This document shows, in pieces, positions 16,720 through 25,161 of a stretch of 64,000 nt of DNA. This DNA is from Parvicella sp964387945. Its GTDB lineage: Bacteria; Bacteroidota; Bacteroidia; Flavobacteriales_D; Parvicellaceae. Under the pieces are notes generated by a model. That model saw only the letters and a program-made list of their open reading frames with translations, ran no database searches and was not told the origin of the DNA. Position 1 is the stretch's first letter. Each line of letters starts with the position of its first letter. The stretch lies in the NCBI GenBank assembly GCA_964387945.1, contig CAYLYX010000016.1, positions 3,141 through 67,140 on the forward strand, read 5' to 3'. The position numbers and the translations under genes are program-made.

Positions 16720-19700
16720 TAGAAGTTGTTCTTTGCTACTTTCAGACATTTCGCTAGTATTTCATCTAATTGATCAAATGTAAGTTCTACACCAAGATCT
16801 TTTCTATGATCCATTAAATAGTCCTCAATTTCATTTTCCATGTTGCGTTGAACATCCAGATTTCTTTTCCAATCACGAATGGTTAAACGCATAACGATTT
16901 CAGATATGTCAATTCCTGCCTTTGCAATAGAGTTGGAAGTTTCATCCGCCTTTTGTTTTCCATGGTGTTGTACTAATACTTCGGTAACTGCTCCAAAAAA
17001 TGCTCTGGCCTTAGGTTTATCTTGAATTGATGCAGGTATTCCTTCTTGATAACCATTTTCTAAATCATCTCGTGTGCTAAGAATTTTTTCTAAATACTCC
17101 GTTTCAGAAATACGTCCATCCTGAAAAGCCTTGATTGTTTCTTCAATTAGGTCGGAGAATTTCTTGTAGAAAGCTTCATCTTTCTCCATATTCTCATTGA
17201 TGACCTTTTTCATGTTATTGGCTATAAAATCCGCTTTTGAAGCAGGTGTTTTTCCATAAATCTCAAGTGCTTCTGCAACTTGATTTTTATTAAATACATT
17301 CACATTGTAGGTCAGTCTTTCGACTTCTTCAGCATCTACATAACTATCCAGTAATTTTCTGATTCTTGGCTCATATTCTTTGTATGATACAACATCTGCA
17401 TATCTGGATTGAACAGACTTTTGTAAACTTTGAAGACGTTTTAGTTCGGCTTTAAAGAAGTTTATTTGTTGCTCATTGAATTCTTCAAAATACTCATCTG
17501 AACTCAATGCTGTTTGCATGGTTCTGGCGAAGGCTGAAAGTCTTTCGTAAAAACTATCTCGTATATCTTTTGGTGCTAAATGGCGTTCCAATGCTTCAAT
17601 GTCATCTTTGTTTTGAACGCCTTTGAAAATATCCAATACCTCTGCATGTTTAACAGGAACTTTTCTTACTTCCGTTAGAATGTCAACTACCGTATTTGTT
17701 AAATCTTCCGCATCAAAATCCTCTAATGCAGAATAACTTGTTAAAGCTTCATCTAATTTCCCCAACACGCCAACGTAATCAATTATATGCCCGTATTCTT
17801 TGCCTTCAAATAATCGATTCACTCTGGCAATTGCTTGAAGTAAATTGTGTGAATGTAAAGGCTTGGCTAGGTATAAAACCGTATTTCGTGGTGCATCAAA
17901 ACCGGTCAGTAATTTACTAACTACTATGATTAATTCTACTTCGTTTGAATCCTCTTTGAATCGATCTGTTACCCAATTTTCGTAGTTGTCCTGATTGCCA
18001 AATCTTGCAACCAAGGCATCCCAATATTTTTTAGATTCGCTGCTGGATTCTTCCCAAACATCTTCATTTGATTGACGACTATCAGGTGGAGTGAATACAA
18101 CGTATGTGTTGATCTTTAAATCGGGATTGGTTTGTGATTCAAAATATTTCTGGTAGCGGATGGCAACATCAATTTTCGGAACGGCTAACTGTGCTTTGAA
18201 ACCTGTTCCTTGCCAATTTTCAGAGAAATGTTTGGAAATATCAAACGCTATTTCTTCAACCACATGTTGAGATTCATAGATCTTTGTAATAGAAGCAAAC
18301 TTCCTTTTTAGATCCTTTTGTGCATCTTCGGATAATGTCTCTGATAGGCGCTCAAATCCTTTATCGATTTGTTTTTTGTTTATGCTTAGTTTAGCCGACC
18401 TTCCTTCATACAACAAGGGTAAAACTGCTCCATCTTTTACAGCTTGATCAATCGTATATTTATGAATGAAACCTCCAAATTTCTTTGCGGTGCTTTTTTC
18501 TTTCTTCAGTAAAGGTGTTCCTGTAAAACCAATGTAGCAAGCATTCGGAAGTATTTTGCGCATATTCACATTTGCAGTACCGTACTGGCTTCTATGACTT
18601 TCATCTACCAATACAAATATGTTTTGCGATTCGTCAACAAAATTGCCTTGTTTCGCTGCTGTCTGGAATTTATCTAAAATTGTTGTGATGATCTCATTTC
18701 CTTTATCCTTGAGCAATTCGATCAGATCAGTACCGCTTTTCGCTTTTTCTACATTTTTACCACAGTTCTGGAATGTTTTGTAAATCTGTTTATCCAAGCT
18801 GATTCTATCTGTTACAATAATAACTCTGGGTGATTCTATGGAAGGATTCAAGGCTAATGCTTTCGAGAGCATAACCATTGTTAGTGATTTTCCACTTCCT
18901 GTTGTATGCCAAATGACACCACCTTTTCTTCGATTTTCCTTATCAAATTCTGTTACTTGATTGATCGTTTCTTCGACAGCGAAATACTGTTGGTATCTAC
19001 AAATCTTTTTATTCGGACCATCAAAAACAATGTATTTGTAAACCAAATCCATTAATCTATTCGGTTCACATAAGCTATACAATCCACTATCCTGTGCAGT
19101 TGGTAGTCTCGACTCCGCTCGACTACCACTATTAATTAATTTTTGGACTTTTGGTTCAACTTCTTCTTTCCAAGTTGCCCAAAACTTCAAAGGTGTTCCT
19201 GTAGCTCCATATCGTACTTCATTTGGATGCACAGCCAATAATATTTGTGCATAATGAAATAGGCGAGGGATTCCTTCTTCTTTTTTCTGGTTACGAATGT
19301 TTTGAGAAATCGCTTCATCAATCGATTCATTTTTATCTCTTCGCTTGTTCTCAATTACCACAAATGGAATTCCATTGACAAACAACACAATGTCAGGTCT
19401 GCGCTTTTCTTTAATTCCTTCTACTATAAATTCTTCTGCAATGTGAAAGACATTGTTTTTCCAGTTTTTCCAGTCGATATAGCGTAATGAAAAGGCTTTT
19501 TTATCTCCTTGAATTACTTCTTCAAAGCTTTTACCCAACGTCAACAAATCATACACTTTCTCGTTGGTGTTAACAATGCTTCCTTCTTCACTCACGTTTT
19601 TTAGTGCATTGATGGCTGACTGAATATTCGAATGAGAAAACTGATACGTTTCACCTTTGTATTCGAAATTATTGATGGTGGCTAATCGCTCCGCCAGAAT

Positions 19701-19841
19701 ATCTTCCAGTATGACATTTGATAATAAACCATCTCTTTGTGATAGTGCATCATCTGCATTAATGTATTGCCATCCCATCTTTTGCAATAATTGTATTGCA
19801 GGTAGTTGAGAGTCGTTGTATTCGTTATAATTTGTGTTCAT
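16719..19841 (-). CDS. hsdR: Type I restriction enzyme R subunit HsdR
   Basis: 1040-residue motor and nuclease subunit that translocates DNA and cuts it away from the recognition site. The N-terminal PD-(D/E)xK nuclease shows D150 and ENK (E164, K166) in RRPDIVLFVNGIPFVVIENK. The SF2 helicase motor follows, with motif I WHTTGSGKS, motif II VDESHRS, 'GFTGTPLLKKEK' and the motif VI-like 'QAIARVNRLFEG'. The C-terminal helical domain that docks onto the methylase is present, so the subunit looks intact. It is separated from hsdM and both hsdS genes by about 8 kb of nucleotide-signalling genes on the same strand. The gap of 67 bp to the upstream gene is the largest in the string and could hold a promoter. 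Confidence 0.96.
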   Translation of the reverse strand: MNTNYNEYNDSQLPAIQLLQKMGWQYINADDALSQRDGLLSNVILEDILAERLATINNFEYKGETYQFSHSNIQSAINALKNVSEEGSIVNTNEKVYDLLTLGKSFEEVIQGDKKAFSLRYIDWKNWKNNVFHIAEEFIVEGIKEKRRPDIVLFVNGIPFVVIENKRRDKNESIDEAISQNIRNQKKEEGIPRLFHYAQILLAVHPNEVRYGATGTPLKFWATWKEEVEPKVQKLINSGSRAESRLPTAQDSGLYSLCEPNRLMDLVYKYIVFDGPNKKICRYQQYFAVEETINQVTEFDKENRRKGGVIWHTTGSGKSLTMVMLSKALALNPSIESPRVIIVTDRISLDKQIYKTFQNCGKNVEKAKSGTDLIELLKDKGNEIITTILDKFQTAAKQGNFVDESQNIFVLVDESHRSQYGTANVNMRKILPNACYIGFTGTPLLKKEKSTAKKFGGFIHKYTIDQAVKDGAVLPLLYEGRSAKLSINKKQIDKGFERLSETLSEDAQKDLKRKFASITKIYESQHVVEEIAFDISKHFSENWQGTGFKAQLAVPKIDVAIRYQKYFESQTNPDLKINTYVVFTPPDSRQSNEDVWEESSSESKKYWDALVARFGNQDNYENWVTDRFKEDSNEVELIIVVSKLLTGFDAPRNTVLYLAKPLHSHNLLQAIARVNRLFEGKEYGHIIDYVGVLGKLDEALTSYSALEDFDAEDLTNTVVDILTEVRKVPVKHAEVLDIFKGVQNKDDIEALERHLAPKDIRDSFYERLSAFARTMQTALSSDEYFEEFNEQQINFFKAELKRLQSLQKSVQSRYADVVSYKEYEPRIRKLLDSYVDAEEVERLTYNVNVFNKNQVAEALEIYGKTPASKADFIANNMKKVINENMEKDEAFYKKFSDLIEETIKAFQDGRISETEYLEKILSTRDDLENGYQEGIPASIQDKPKARAFFGAVTEVLVQHHGKQKADETSNSIAKAGIDISEIVMRLTIRDWKRNLDVQRNMENEIEDYLMDHRKDLGVELTFDQLDEILAKCLKVAKNNF

Positions 19842-19908
19842 TTTAATTCTTCTATAGCTTAATCCCTAGACTTAAACCCTAGTTTATTCCCTAATTTATA
19901 CCCTAGTA

Positions 19909-21294
19909 CTAGGACAATACTTGCCAACTACCACCACGGTCAGCTCCAATTCTTTTTATCCTCTTTTCTTTTTTAAGTTTGTCAATATTATATTCAACTC
20001 CTCGTCTTGACAAACCTGTTAATTCAGTTAATTCGCTTATTGTAATCTTTGGATTGAGTTTCATATTGGATAGGATAATGTCCACAGTTTTCTCCACAGT
20101 TTTCTCCACAGTTTTCTCCACAGTTTTCTCCACAGTTTTTTCGGTGATCATTCGCTGAAAAACAACCGTGAACATTCCGTCCATTTTAAACTCCGGAGGT
20201 GGAAGTTTAGCATCTTTTAGTACGTCTTTCATTCTGCCCACACCTGAGCCAACCTGTTCTACCATGTCGATACGAACAAATAAGCCGAAAATAAGTGGGT
20301 TTCGACTGTGACTTTTCGTGCCGAATTCACTTGGAGCAATGGCACTGGTTAAACCTCCCGGATTACTGATCTCCACGCGATCTTCAAATAATTCAATGGT
20401 AATTCTCGCTCCTTTGTCATAGTAATCTCTATGTGAAAGTGCATTGATAATAGCTTCTTTAAAGGCTGTTTCGGGAATTTCCCAATGTTCTTTTCGTGGT
20501 CCGCCTCCTTCAATTTCGTAACGAACATTGAGCTTTCCTTTTAACCATTGCATCGCTTGTTCGTATTGACGAATTAAAGCACCACCATAAAACTTATCGT
20601 CAATGATTATAGTCTTCGTTTTTCCTTCAAAGGCAATGCACCGAATAACTGCGGTTTCAATAAACTGTTCTGGTTTCTCTCCAAAAAATAACACTCCGCC
20701 ATTCTTCATGGAACCATCTGGCAACAACAGTTTAAGGTTTTGAATAATTTGACTTTGACCAATAGTTCTGGAAATACCTGCTTCCGTTCTAAACGCTTCA
20801 AACCAATCCAGATCAAGATCTTTATCCATTGAGAAGCCAGTACAAGGTGCTTCGTCAAAGTAGATGCGATCAGATTGCTGGAAAAAATCACGCATTTGTT
20901 CTACTGAAGTTAGTTTTTGTGTATTTGGACCTTGACGTACATAGATAGATCCCGAAAGTGCATAAGGTTTTTGCGCTCCTGAATTTACTTCAATTACCCA
21001 AACGGTTTTTCCTTCAACATCTACAGAATAAAAAGACGCAGGTAAGTGTGGGTTTATTTCATTCAGGGAATTCTGGATAGCAGAACGTTTTCCGTTATCA
21101 ATGGTAACGCCTTGTATTATGTTGTCATCATCTACACCTATGAGCAACACCCCACCGGCAGAGTTGGCAAATGCACAAATCTCCTCCGTAATTTCCTTGA
21201 CCTTGCTCGGAACACGAACTTTAAATTCTGCATTGTATCCTTCTCCGGATTGAGCAATGCTTTGTATGTCTTGGGGTGTGAGTTGTGTGTTCAT
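19909..21294 (-). CDS. AlbA_2 (Schlafen-like) ATP-binding transcriptional regulator
   Basis: 461 residues. The N-terminal AlbA_2 domain has the typical 'EGYNAEFKVRVPSKVKEITEEICAFANSAGGVLLIGVDDD'. A HATPase_c_4-type domain follows (FKEAIINALSHRDYYDKGARITIELFEDRVEISNPGGL). An EKTV tetrapeptide repeat then acts as a spacer, and a winged helix ends the protein (ITISELTELTGLSRRGVEYNIDKLKKEKRIKRIG). Proteins of this type are widespread and often sit inside type I restriction operons as accessory or regulatory genes. It starts one base after the GGDEF gene ends, so it belongs to the same transcript. Confidence 0.88.
   Translation of the reverse strand: MNTQLTPQDIQSIAQSGEGYNAEFKVRVPSKVKEITEEICAFANSAGGVLLIGVDDDNIIQGVTIDNGKRSAIQNSLNEINPHLPASFYSVDVEGKTVWVIEVNSGAQKPYALSGSIYVRQGPNTQKLTSVEQMRDFFQQSDRIYFDEAPCTGFSMDKDLDLDWFEAFRTEAGISRTIGQSQIIQNLKLLLPDGSMKNGGVLFFGEKPEQFIETAVIRCIAFEGKTKTIIIDDKFYGGALIRQYEQAMQWLKGKLNVRYEIEGGGPRKEHWEIPETAFKEAIINALSHRDYYDKGARITIELFEDRVEISNPGGLTSAIAPSEFGTKSHSRNPLIFGLFVRIDMVEQVGSGVGRMKDVLKDAKLPPPEFKMDGMFTVVFQRMITEKTVEKTVEKTVEKTVEKTVDIILSNMKLNPKITISELTELTGLSRRGVEYNIDKLKKEKRIKRIGADRGGSWQVLS
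20082..20142. repeat. Five tandem 12-bp units inside the AlbA_2 gene
   Basis: The unit CACAGTTTTCTC is repeated about five times head to tail and is read on the minus strand as (EKTV)n. Each unit is four codons, so slippage would change linker length without breaking the frame. Confidence 0.85.
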
Positions 21295-21295
21295 A

Positions 21296-22069
21296 CTAGT
21301 TTAGTGATTTTGTACAGTTCTTTTTCTTTTCTTGTTTAGCAAGGTTTAAGGCCTTGCTAACTCTATCAGTAAATGACTCATAATCATCATCTTTTTTTAG
21401 TTCAGTTATACCGCAGGAAACTGTCAAGGAATAAATGTTTCCTTCTACCTCAAAACCATGATTTGAAATTAGAGTTCTTTTTCTTTCTGCTGCTTGATAT
21501 GCTTGATGTAGATTGGTCTCTTTTGCTACGACAATGAATTCGTCTCCTCTGAGAAAGTATCTAAATGTTTCATCTGTCACACGTTTATCATTCCCAAGTA
21601 ACTCTCCAAGTTTTTTTAGGACTTGATCAGCTACTGAATGACTTGTATCAGAATTGAATTTTTTGAAATTATCAACATCTATTAATATTAAAGACAATGA
21701 CGAACTATCGTTATGAGATTCTAATGCGGAAAGAAGATATTCCTTTAAGGCTTTGTGGTTTTTAAGTCCTGTTAATTCATCTGTATGATTATCAATCTTA
21801 AGCTCTTGGTATTTTCTTTTAAATTGTATGTTATATAAAATTATTGTTAGCATTATAGTGATAAGAAGGATTAAAATCAAAACAAATAGTTGAATTGTAA
21901 TAGGATAGAACATGAACCCTAAAAAACTCAACCAAATCCCCATTAAAGAGACTCCTGATGTTGTAAGAAAAATAATTATCAAATATTTTATTAGATCATA
22001 GGATGCTTTTGCAAAAGCATCATTCTTAAGCTTTTCAATTGAGCTCTTTATATATTTCAATACTCTCAT
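21296..22069 (-). CDS. Membrane-anchored GGDEF-domain protein in the CBASS operon
   Basis: 257 residues. Two hydrophobic stretches (about 27-54 and 57-79) are followed by a complete GGDEF fold: entry motif TDELTGLKNHKAL (97-109), metal site LILIDVDNFKKFN (D131), helix 'SVADQVLKKLGELL' and the active loop RGDEF (174-178) in place of GGDEF. No RxxD inhibitory site precedes it. The metal-binding D and E are kept, so nucleotide condensation is plausible, but the first glycine is replaced by arginine. The ATG overlaps the CD-NTase stop by 4 bp, which ties it to the cyclic-nucleotide module. It could make, sense or counterbalance a second messenger. Whether it is a diguanylate cyclase, a Panoptes-like mCpol relative or a degenerate sensor cannot be settled by eye. 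Confidence 0.88.
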   Translation of the reverse strand: MRVLKYIKSSIEKLKNDAFAKASYDLIKYLIIIFLTTSGVSLMGIWLSFLGFMFYPITIQLFVLILILLITIMLTIILYNIQFKRKYQELKIDNHTDELTGLKNHKALKEYLLSALESHNDSSSLSLILIDVDNFKKFNSDTSHSVADQVLKKLGELLGNDKRVTDETFRYFLRGDEFIVVAKETNLHQAYQAAERKRTLISNHGFEVEGNIYSLTVSCGITELKKDDDYESFTDRVSKALNLAKQEKKKNCTKSLN

Positions 22070-22923
22070 AATACAAACCTTTTTCCGAAATGTGATTTTA
22101 ATATTTTTATAGAATCTGTTTGATTGTCACTTTCTATGGCAACATCAAGATCATTTAATAGCTTCTTTACTTCTGATTTAAAACGATATTTTTGATCATC
22201 ATTAAGTTTTGCTGTAAGGTCATCTCCGGGAGATGCAGGATTTATGCAACGCACACCATTCCAAAAGTTAGATTTCTTCATCCCTAATAAGGTATTGTAT
22301 AACGCAATGTCATCACGTTTGTGGGCAGAATACTTTTGGGTAGCCCAAACAGATAGTGCAATCCCACTTGGCATCTTGTACTTATGATTATCGGACCATG
22401 CTTTTAAATATTTGATAATTCTATTAAGTTGTATTTCCTCTCCACCATTTTGAAAATACCAATCTACAAGTTCCTTAGGATCACTTATTTCCCATCCAGA
22501 TTTTGTAGCTAAATATGAAGTCCGTGAATTTTTATCGTAGTAGTAAACAGGTAGGTCAATATTAAATTCTCCTTGATAATTTACTCTTATGCACTTTTGT
22601 TTGTGTGTAGCTCCACCTTGTGTTTGATTACTAACCGCTCTGTAAACATTTTGTTGCAATGTTTTAGCTTCAAGGTTAGGCTTTGTTAAAAAATACACTC
22701 CCAGATCTACATCATATGTGTTGTCCTTTTTTACAATCATGGTATTCATTTTATAAGAACCTTGAATGAAAAAATTAGGAATAACAATTCTTCTCTCATT
22801 TCTGAAATGAGCTTTAATAGCGTTCTCGACTGCTTTTTTTGCAATTGTAAGTCGCTTACGCCTTGAAGGAGTCAATGATATCGACTTATCGAATTGTAGA
22901 AATATGTTATGTAAATCTGGCAT
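22066..22923 (-). CDS. CBASS CD-NTase (cyclic oligonucleotide synthase)
   Basis: 285 residues of the CD-NTase/SMODS nucleotidyltransferase family, which makes cyclic di- or trinucleotides when phage infection is sensed. The active site is complete: GS in IQGSYKMNT, the paired aspartates in NTYDVDLGVYF, and a third aspartate in FNIDLPVYY. The C-terminal helical part has the family-style 'MPSGIALSVWATQKY' and 'INPASPGDDLTAKL'. The ATG at 22923 begins 'MPDLHNIFLQFD' one base after the capV stop; a TTG at 22944 gives seven more residues but is less likely. With CapV directly upstream this is a type I-like CBASS pair; no Cap2/Cap3 ancillary genes are present. The product nucleotide is unknown, though CapV proteins studied so far respond to cGAMP. 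Confidence 0.93.
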   Translation of the reverse strand: MPDLHNIFLQFDKSISLTPSRRKRLTIAKKAVENAIKAHFRNERRIVIPNFFIQGSYKMNTMIVKKDNTYDVDLGVYFLTKPNLEAKTLQQNVYRAVSNQTQGGATHKQKCIRVNYQGEFNIDLPVYYYDKNSRTSYLATKSGWEISDPKELVDWYFQNGGEEIQLNRIIKYLKAWSDNHKYKMPSGIALSVWATQKYSAHKRDDIALYNTLLGMKKSNFWNGVRCINPASPGDDLTAKLNDDQKYRFKSEVKKLLNDLDVAIESDNQTDSIKILKSHFGKRFVL

Positions 22924-22924
22924 C

Positions 22925-23950
22925 TTAAATACAGAATTTTTCAATTATTTCATTTGCATGATTACTAAATTCAAAACTTCCACGTTCACTTAATTTTTTA
23001 AGTTTTCTAATATCAGTCTCATCCATTGAAATGTTTAAACTATCATCAAGTTCTGTAGTGATTCTTTTGTAAACGAAACTGGGTGTAGCAATTCTTTCTT
23101 TGTCAATTCCATTCTGCATTAAGCTGATTAGATTTTCTACTATTTGTGATTGTCCTTGCATAAACAAATCAATTAATCTCGTTTTCTTATCCTTAATCAT
23201 CCAATATAGGATGCCCCATTTTTTTCGGTCAGCACCATCAGAAAACTTTTGATGACCGGTGCCAATTGAGAGTACTCTTATGTTTGAAAGGTCTTGTTTA
23301 AATGCTTCTTGGGCTTCGATAATTCCTAATAAGGCAGGATTGTTTGCAACAACTCCACCGTCAACTTTGTTGCTAAATGTTTTGTGAACACCATTTAAAT
23401 CATTGTATTCAGATGAATATGGAGTAAAATAGGTGGGTGCAGCAGAGGTTGCTAAAGCAGCTTTAAATGCTGGAATATGGTAATCACGTGTGAATCGTGG
23501 GTGATAATTGTTTTTCAAAACGGATGGTTGACCATTGAATAAGTCATAAATGGGAATACAAATATTGGTCTTACAATCTTTTAAACGTGGGTCGTCATTG
23601 TTAGGAGTTACTTCCTTGTATTTATCTCGTATTAGCGTTTCTAATTCATTGCGTTCGTGAGATGCATATTTCAACTGCTTAAAAAAGCCTTTTTTATTTC
23701 CAAAAATGATGCTGGCCTTGTCAAGATATAAGTCATGTAATTCGCTAGCAGGGATACCAAGTGCTAATGCAATTGCTAATATACCCCCAGTTGACGTACC
23801 GCAAATAAGATCGAAATGTTCATGAATTTGCCATTTATCATGACCGTCAGCTTTTAATTTCGCTTCTATTTCGGTTAGAATTTTAGCAGGAAATACTCCA
23901 CGAATACCACCGCCATCAATCGAAAGTATTTTAAAAGGCTTATTATCCAT
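22925..23950 (-). CDS. capV: CapV-type patatin-like phospholipase (CBASS effector)
   Basis: 341 residues of the bacterial patatin family. It has the oxyanion loop DGGGIRGVFP (12-21), nucleophile elbow GTSTGG (S53) and catalytic DGG (D197, in KVDGGVVANNP), so the Ser-Asp dyad is intact. CapV effectors degrade the inner membrane when bound by the cyclic nucleotide from the paired CD-NTase, killing the infected cell. The CD-NTase starts one base after its stop, and its own ATG overlaps the 72-aa gene by 8 bp. The family call is firm; activation by the downstream CD-NTase is inferred from adjacency. Confidence 0.92.
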   Translation of the reverse strand: MDNKPFKILSIDGGGIRGVFPAKILTEIEAKLKADGHDKWQIHEHFDLICGTSTGGILAIALALGIPASELHDLYLDKASIIFGNKKGFFKQLKYASHERNELETLIRDKYKEVTPNNDDPRLKDCKTNICIPIYDLFNGQPSVLKNNYHPRFTRDYHIPAFKAALATSAAPTYFTPYSSEYNDLNGVHKTFSNKVDGGVVANNPALLGIIEAQEAFKQDLSNIRVLSIGTGHQKFSDGADRKKWGILYWMIKDKKTRLIDLFMQGQSQIVENLISLMQNGIDKERIATPSFVYKRITTELDDSLNISMDETDIRKLKKLSERGSFEFSNHANEIIEKFCI

Positions 23951-24161
23951 TTATCTGGTTATTATTTTTAGTCATTGCTTTTAAGGAATCATTAATCCAA
24001 TTCAGTTTTTGAATTACACCCTGAAGCTCTGCTTGTTGGTTAAATATTCCGTCAAGCATTTTTGCTTGATAGTACTGAAGAAATAGTTCTTTATTGTCTT
24101 CAAATTTGAGCTCCATTTCTTGCTCAAACCCTTTTTTCATATTTTCAAAATTGTTTATCAT
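23943..24161 (-). CDS. Small helical protein preceding capV
   Basis: 72 residues, helical and acidic/basic mixed, without membrane segment: 'MINNFENMKKGFEQEMELKFEDNKELFLQYY...' then 'LQGVIQKLNWINDSLKAM'. It overlaps capV by 8 bp and lies 44 bp after the 316-aa gene. It may be a regulator or partner of the CBASS pair, but no family is recognised. Confidence 0.6.
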   Translation of the reverse strand: MINNFENMKKGFEQEMELKFEDNKELFLQYYQAKMLDGIFNQQAELQGVIQKLNWINDSLKAMTKNNNQING

Positions 24162-24205
24162 AATTTTCTCTTTTTATTATATATAGTTTCAAAAAATCAA
24201 AAAGT

Positions 24206-25156
24206 TTAGTTCAGTGCGAAAAGTTGATCAACAACTTCCAATTTTTCCAAATAAGGAATTCTGACTTCAATTGCCGTTTTACTTATTTCATCCCCAATCA
24301 GTATGACACCTTTTCTCATGAGACTATTGTTTTCGAAGCGTAATGGAACAATTCTATATTCTTCAGCCAACTCAGATTTGAAGCTATTTAATGCAGTTTC
24401 ATATTGATAAACAATATTGTTGGAAATGTTTATTATTTCAGTATTCAATCGAGATGTTGTTTGCGGATGAATAGTTGTAAAATAAGAATCACCAATGATA
24501 AACGAAGAATTGCTTCCGCTAGTCCATTGTTTTTTTAATTGATTTACTGAATATCTAAATGGTTGTCCAACTGGCATATCAGGCATTTTTACTACTCCTA
24601 TTTTTCTAGCCATCTCAGGGAATTCACGCACAAGAATTTCAATGTTTTCCTGATCATATAATTTTCTATGCCCTCCAATCGATAAAAAATAAATGTGACT
24701 TCCGTTTAGCACATAATAAAGTAATTCATCTCTTTTTCGGTCGTCACTGCATAAATGAAAATGCTTTATCCCATAGAATTGATTTGTAAAATCAACATTG
24801 AAATTACCAGAGTTAAAATAATTTTTTGATGATGGAGGAAGGAAACCGAGTGATGGTAGATTAACAGAAACATCACCATTTTGTAATAGTTTTTCTAGTT
24901 GTTGTAGCTTTTTTAAGCTGCTTTCATGCAAATTTTCAGTTGAATACCGAGATGAATAGACAATTTTATATTTCGCTTGTGGAACTTTTGAATTCAGGTA
25001 TTTTTCAATGACAAAAATGAACTCGTGAAGCCATGTAAACGGTGAATCTGTACAACTGTAATCCTCCTCGTAAACCGAACTAGACTTTTGGTTTGATGGT
25101 AGGATTTGTTCTACTCTGTCCTTCATGGATTTATATATACCGTACAATGCTTCCAT
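24206..25156 (-). CDS. Hypothetical protein with a possible RelE-like segment
   Basis: 316 residues. Residues about 128-182 read 'YGIKHFHLCSDDRKRDELLYYVL' and 'HIYFLSIGGHRKLYDQENIEIL'. The H.H, the 'DELLYY' strand and the 'hhFLSIGGH' strand recall RelE/BECR-type toxin folds, in which a His ends the last strands. The flanking 120 residues on each side have no recognised domain. It starts 5 bp after the hsdS stop, inside the restriction operon. It could be an RNase effector or an accessory to either system; this reading is by pattern only. Confidence 0.6.
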   Translation of the reverse strand: MEALYGIYKSMKDRVEQILPSNQKSSSVYEEDYSCTDSPFTWLHEFIFVIEKYLNSKVPQAKYKIVYSSRYSTENLHESSLKKLQQLEKLLQNGDVSVNLPSLGFLPPSSKNYFNSGNFNVDFTNQFYGIKHFHLCSDDRKRDELLYYVLNGSHIYFLSIGGHRKLYDQENIEILVREFPEMARKIGVVKMPDMPVGQPFRYSVNQLKKQWTSGSNSSFIIGDSYFTTIHPQTTSRLNTEIINISNNIVYQYETALNSFKSELAEEYRIVPLRFENNSLMRKGVILIGDEISKTAIEVRIPYLEKLEVVDQLFALN

Positions 25157-25161
25157 AATAA

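Noticed and set aside
21046..21339. Plus-strand frame over the AlbA_2 gene start
   Set aside because: Opposite-strand reading of a well-supported gene.
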